Source of the DNA: Dehalococcoidia bacterium
GTDB lineage: Bacteria; Chloroflexota; Dehalococcoidia; GIF9; AB-539-J10
NCBI GenBank assembly: GCA_029859145.1
Contig: JAOUDT010000043.1
Location: forward strand, 1 to 8,556
Length of the DNA: 8,556 nucleotides
Direction: 5' to 3'
Under the pieces are notes generated by a model. The model saw only the letters and a program-made list of their open reading frames with translations. It was not told the DNA's origin and did no database searches. Position 1 is the stretch's first letter; each line of letters starts with the position of its first letter. A program made the position numbers and the translations under genes. Shown piece after piece: positions 6,010 through 8,556 of the stretch.

Positions 6010-7545
6010 CTAGTGGCTCGGGGTTTGTTCCAGTCTGCGAACATCACCGGCCAGGGATACACGTACTTTTTCCGCGACCTTGCGGAAATGGAATCCCTCA
6101 ACAGCAAGCGCCATGGATAACGGGAAGGTCTTTGGTTTCTTCAGCAAAGTCCAGACAACCAGCCTCCAATAATGTATCCTCCCTTGTTCCTTGAATCCCA
6201 AGGCCCATGTTGACCTTACCAATGCTATCAGGTGGAGAAGAGAAATCTTGAATCTCGCTTTGTTGCCGGGTCTATACTCGCTTAGAAAGATCTTGATACG
6301 CTCATAGTATTGCTTAGGGGCGTAGATTGTATCTACCACATGCCTGTAGCCACTGGCAAGCGCTTCGCGACCCATTTTGGGGATGAAGTTGGTGGAACCA
6401 TCTGTGTTATCACCAGAGCCCTTGGGCAGTATGCGGTTCTCCTTCTTCAAGCGTTTGTATAATCTTGTTTCCGGAGGAGCCATCAGCACGCCAACCATCG
6501 CCGTAACGATTCCACTCTTTTGAATGAAATCGATCTGGCTTTTGAAGATGGAAAGCGGGTCGCTGTCAAAACCAACAATAAACCCTCCCTGCACCTGCAA
6601 GCCGTAGTTCTGCATCCTTTTGACTGAGGCCAACAAATCACGATTCTTGTTCTGCAGCTTGTTGCATTCGGCCAAACTTTCTTCACTGGGGCTTTCGATG
6701 CCCACAAATATCATATCAAATCCCGCCGCAGTCATCAGACGCATAAGTTCTTCATCATCGGCAAGATTTATGGATGCTTCCGTAAAGAATGTAAAGGGGC
6801 GATTCTTCTCTTCCATCCATTTAATTACTGCCGGCAGAATCTCCGACTTTAGTTTTCGTTTGTTGCCGATGAAATTATCGTCAACGAAGAATACGCCGCC
6901 CCGCCATCCCATGTCGTATAACGCATCCAGTTCGGCTATTACCTGGCTTTCGTCCTTGGTCCGCGGTCTGTGCCCGTTCAGTATGACGATATCGCAGAAT
7001 TCACAATTGAAAGGACAACCACGAGAATACTGGATACTCATCGATTGGTATTTTTTCCTGTCGATAAGCGACCACAAAGGCACAGGAGTCTTCCTTATAT
7101 CCGGGAACTCTTCGCACGCGTAGATATGCCTGGCACAGCCTTTCTCTAAGTCCTCTACAAAAAGCGGCAGTATATCTTCAGTCTCGCCGAATATAAGATG
7201 GTCTATGCCATCAAACCCCCAATCTTCATACCCGGGGTTGAAAAAGGGACCGCCGGCAACAATCATGGTGCCTGACTTTTTGCACCTATCGATGACCTCC
7301 CTCGCCGAATTTTGCTGCGCCACCATAGCGCTGAGAAACACATAATCAGCCCACTCAAGGTCTTTATCTGTCAGGGCCGTGGTATTCAGGTCCACAAGCT
7401 TTTTCTCCCACTCCTCGGGAAGCATGGCAGCTACAGTCAATAAACCCAGAGGGGGAAAGACAGCCTTTTTGGAAATGAATTTCAAAGCATGCTTGAAACT
7501 CCAGAAGGTATCCGGATACCGGGGATAAACTAACAATATCTTCAA
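6010..7545 (-). CDS. B12-binding radical SAM protein, HpnP-like/DUF4070 type
   Basis: The protein has 511 residues from the TTG start. Residues 1-130 form a Rossmann-like cobalamin-binding domain (LKILLVYPRYP start, FPPLGLLTVAAMLP, AGGP at 97-100). The radical SAM core follows, with the cluster motif CPFNCEFC (Cys177, Cys181, Cys184), then FVDDNF (220-225), VGIES (281-285) and GFIVGFDSD (321-329). The C-terminal part resembles DUF4070. The family includes hopanoid C-2 methylase HpnP and other S-adenosylmethionine- and cobalamin-dependent methylating enzymes; no substrate can be named here. The usual His of a base-off B12 motif is not evident. TTG at 7545 is chosen because AAGGAG (7557-7552) lies 6 bases before it. 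The ATG at 7578 would add 11 unlikely residues that encode this site. It follows the RRM gene by about 70 bases and may share its transcript. Confidence 0.88.
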   Translation of the reverse strand: MKILLVYPRYPDTFWSFKHALKFISKKAVFPPLGLLTVAAMLPEEWEKKLVDLNTTALTDKDLEWADYVFLSAMVAQQNSAREVIDRCKKSGTMIVAGGPFFNPGYEDWGFDGIDHLIFGETEDILPLFVEDLEKGCARHIYACEEFPDIRKTPVPLWSLIDRKKYQSMSIQYSRGCPFNCEFCDIVILNGHRPRTKDESQVIAELDALYDMGWRGGVFFVDDNFIGNKRKLKSEILPAVIKWMEEKNRPFTFFTEASINLADDEELMRLMTAAGFDMIFVGIESPSEESLAECNKLQNKNRDLLASVKRMQNYGLQVQGGFIVGFDSDPLSIFKSQIDFIQKSGIVTAMVGVLMAPPETRLYKRLKKENRILPKGSGDNTDGSTNFIPKMGREALASGYRHVVDTIYAPKQYYERIKIFLSEYRPGNKARFKISLLHLIALVRSTWALGFKEQGRIHYWRLVVWTLLKKPKTFPLSMALAVEGFHFRKVAEKVRVSLAGDVRRLEQTPSH

Positions 7546-7551
7546 TTTATG

Positions 7552-7557
7552 CTCCTT
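7552..7557 (-). promoter_or_regulatory. Ribosome binding site deciding the TTG start
   Basis: On the minus strand AAGGAG is followed by six bases and then TTG. The family's conserved LKILLVYPR begins exactly at this TTG. The upstream ATG (7578) has no SD. Confidence 0.75.
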
Positions 7558-7571
7558 TTTGTGCCCTCGTG

Positions 7572-7588
7572 GACACATATGTTGTGTC
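7572..7588. promoter_or_regulatory. 17-bp inverted repeat upstream of the radical SAM gene
   Basis: GACACA (7572-7577) and TGTGTC (7583-7588) are a perfect inverted pair around 5 bases. The element lies between the RRM stop and the TTG start, with no T-run after it, so it looks more like a protein-binding site or a short mRNA hairpin than a terminator. Confidence 0.4.
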
Positions 7589-7614
7589 TCAGGCAGGAAT
7601 GAACAGGAAGGAGT

Positions 7615-7932
7615 CTAATACCTTCTCTGCCATCCTCTATTGGGTCCGCCGCTTCTCCTGTTTCCGTAAGACCCACCACCTCTGTTGTCAGAAGGTGGGC
7701 GAGCCGCGTTAACAGCAAGCGCCTGGTCCTTCAATGCCTTACCGTTGAGGCCGGCAATTGCGGCTTGACCTTGAGACACCGATGTCATTTCTACAAACCC
7801 GAACCCCCTAGGGCGCCCGCTGTACCTGTCTTTTATGATGTTTACAGATGCAACTTCGCCAAAAGTCGCAAACTCCTCGCGTAATTCTTGTTCAGTTACC
7901 TCGGAAGGTAGGTTACCGACATAAATCTTCAT
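7615..7932 (-). CDS. RRM-domain RNA-binding protein with RG-rich tail
   Basis: This encodes a 105-residue single-RRM protein of the type found in cyanobacteria and other bacteria, often cold-induced and probably acting on RNA structure or stability. RNP2 is KIYVGNL (2-8) and RNP1 is RGFGFVEM (42-49), the aromatic positions that stack on RNA. The domain ends near residue 79. A Gly/Arg/Asn-rich tail (84-105) follows and may add nonspecific RNA binding. The start is at 7932 because AGGAGGTG (7947-7940) lies 7 bases upstream. A longer reading from 8004 would add 24 residues through this site. It lies between the zinc-ribbon and radical SAM genes on the same strand. The 236-base upstream gap carries several hairpins, which suggests control through the mRNA leader. 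Confidence 0.93.
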   Translation of the reverse strand: MKIYVGNLPSEVTEQELREEFATFGEVASVNIIKDRYSGRPRGFGFVEMTSVSQGQAAIAGLNGKALKDQALAVNAARPPSDNRGGGSYGNRRSGGPNRGWQRRY

Positions 7933-7965
7933 ACTAGTGCACCTCCTCTTGTTTAATCTCGTAGT

Positions 7966-8045
7966 CTTTGCCCGGGAAAATGGTGGCGGGGCTTTGCCAC
8001 ACACAGAGTTCTACTCATTTGCGTCATCCTGTGAAAGCGACACAG
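7966..8045 (-). promoter_or_regulatory. Structured leader of the RRM gene
   Basis: Read on the minus strand there are three successive small stems: CTGTG/CACAG (8045-8029), GAGT/ACTC (8016-8006) and GTGGC/GCCAC (8000-7983). GGCAAAG occurs twice, at 7998-7992 (partly in the last stem) and 7972-7966. This could be a folded 5' UTR, as in many cold-shock mRNAs, or an undescribed cis-acting RNA. It does not match any riboswitch consensus I know. Each stem is short, so chance is possible. Confidence 0.3.
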
Positions 8046-8115
8046 CGGGCAGTCCTGGGATTCAGCCTGACCTGTCGAGACTCTCATTGAGATGACACGC
8101 CGTCACATTCCAGAA

Positions 8116-8150
8116 ACATACACAGGCCAGGTATCCCGGCCCATGTATGT
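8116..8150 (-). terminator. Candidate terminator or hairpin after the zinc-ribbon gene
   Basis: ACATACA-CA-GGCC (8116-8128) pairs with GGCC-CA-TGTATGT (8138-8150), giving 11 of 13 pairs around a 9-base loop. It begins about 18 bases past the stop of the minus-strand gene. On that strand the stem runs into TTTC, a weak T-run, so termination may be partial. It could also be a processing hairpin between the zinc-ribbon and RRM genes. Confidence 0.45.
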
Positions 8151-8168
8151 CCTGTGGTCAAACCCGTA

Positions 8169-8474
8169 TTATCTACTCGGTCTGACTTTTCTGTAGCAAT
8201 CGCTGCAATAGACCGGCTTGCCGTTAGTAGGCTCAAAAGGTACTTGGGTCTCTTTGCCGCAGTCGGCGCATACGGCAGGGAACATCTTGCGCGGGAGACC
8301 GTATCTGTCCGCACGACTTCCGTTCCGCTCTGTCTTCCTTGCCTGTCGGCACGAAGGACAGCGCTTTGGCTCATTAGTATAGCCCTTGGATTGAAAGAAC
8401 TCTTGGTCCTCAGCGGTGAAGCTGAAGTCGGTCCCACAATCGGCACACTGGATGGTTTTGTCCTGAAAACTCAT
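8169..8474 (-). CDS. Double zinc-ribbon protein
   Basis: The 101-residue protein has two four-Cys sites. The first is CADC (Cys10, Cys13) with CPSC (Cys39, Cys42), in the pattern FxFTxxxQxFFxxKGYTNEPKRCPxC of the probable zinc-ribbon domain (zf-trcl type). The second is CADC (Cys69, Cys72) with CSDC (Cys90, Cys93), around VPFEP...KPVYC. A basic stretch (44-63) links them. Each site should bind one zinc ion; a nucleic-acid or protein-binding role is likely but unproven. It has no signal peptide. AAGGAGGT (8488-8481) lies 6 bases before the ATG. It is upstream of the RRM gene on the same strand, 236 bases away. An 11-bp inverted repeat spans its SD and start codon. Confidence 0.9.
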   Translation of the reverse strand: MSFQDKTIQCADCGTDFSFTAEDQEFFQSKGYTNEPKRCPSCRQARKTERNGSRADRYGLPRKMFPAVCADCGKETQVPFEPTNGKPVYCSDCYRKVRPSR

Positions 8475-8522
8475 TGGATGACCTCCTTTTTCAATATTTA
8501 GTTAGAGCCTGGGTCATCCAAT
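8473..8522 (-). promoter_or_regulatory. 11-bp inverted repeat masking the zinc-ribbon start
   Basis: On the minus strand ATTGGATGACC (8522-8512) is perfectly complementary to GGTCATCCAAT (8483-8473). The second arm covers the last bases of the SD (GGT), the spacer and the AT of the ATG. The 28-base loop holds the rest of the SD. In mRNA this would close the start site, in the manner of an RNA thermometer or autoregulatory hairpin. As DNA it could be a two-site operator. The promoter is not visible, so it is unknown whether the upstream arm is transcribed. Confidence 0.55.
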
Positions 8523-8556
8523 ACTTGATATGAATCCGAAAGAATCCCAAGAAGCT

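Noticed and set aside
7572..7588. Intrinsic terminator between the RRM and radical SAM genes
   Set aside because: The inverted repeat is only 6 bp, is AT-mixed and has no T-run on either strand.
7933..8004. Longer RRM protein starting at 8004
   Set aside because: The extra 24 residues would be translated from the RRM gene's own SD and leader hairpin. The RRM domain begins exactly at the ATG at 7932.
7966..8045. Cyclic-di-GMP type riboswitch before the RRM gene
   Set aside because: GGCAAAG words recall part of that class, but the conserved three-way junction arrangement and the other invariant bases are not present.
8154..8501. Plus-strand 115-codon frame over the zinc-ribbon gene
   Set aside because: It is antisense to a gene with eight well-placed Cys residues and a perfect SD. 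The frame itself has no SD or motif.

Overview
The window looks like chromosomal DNA from an anaerobic bacterium. My tentative guess is Chloroflexota (Dehalococcoidia-like), from the style of the primary sigma factor, the Cys-rich zinc-ribbon protein, the RRM protein and the B12-type radical SAM protein. I could not run a search, so the taxonomy is inference. No rRNA, tRNA, CRISPR array or intact transposase was found.

Layout. Positions 1-1303 look like an accessory or scarred region. It holds a short protein-like minus-strand tail (4-120), a 58-residue Cse60-like protein with a strong ribosome binding site, a dispersed repeat (410-481), a minus-strand gene for a highly charged helical protein built from 120-bp tandem repeats, and a probable remnant of a serine-recombinase C-terminus. 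Positions 1304-3803 form a minus-strand set of NAD(P)-dependent epimerase/dehydratase-like genes. One is a long SDR protein with a C-terminal zinc-finger module. The other is a second SDR split in two by a one-base frameshift in a short G run. Positions 3804-4210 are a divergent control region with a good extended -10 promoter for the plus-strand sigma factor gene rpoD (4211-5683), which is followed by a small terminator hairpin. A second copy of the dispersed repeat lies at 5765-5836, in the gap between the convergent rpoD and radical SAM genes.

Positions 6010-8474 carry three minus-strand genes. In transcription order they encode a double zinc-ribbon protein, a small RRM RNA-binding protein with an RG-rich tail, and a B12-binding radical SAM protein of the HpnP-like/DUF4070 type that most likely starts at a TTG codon. 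The leaders of the first two genes contain inverted repeats that could fold in the mRNA. The strongest is an 11-bp perfect inverted repeat that would pair across the start codon of the zinc-ribbon gene.

Most of the window is ordinary housekeeping DNA and no defence or secretion system is evident. The most interesting points are the SDR-zinc-finger fusion, the split SDR with a plausible internal restart site, the start-masking inverted repeat, the structured RRM leader, and the repeat families near the left end.
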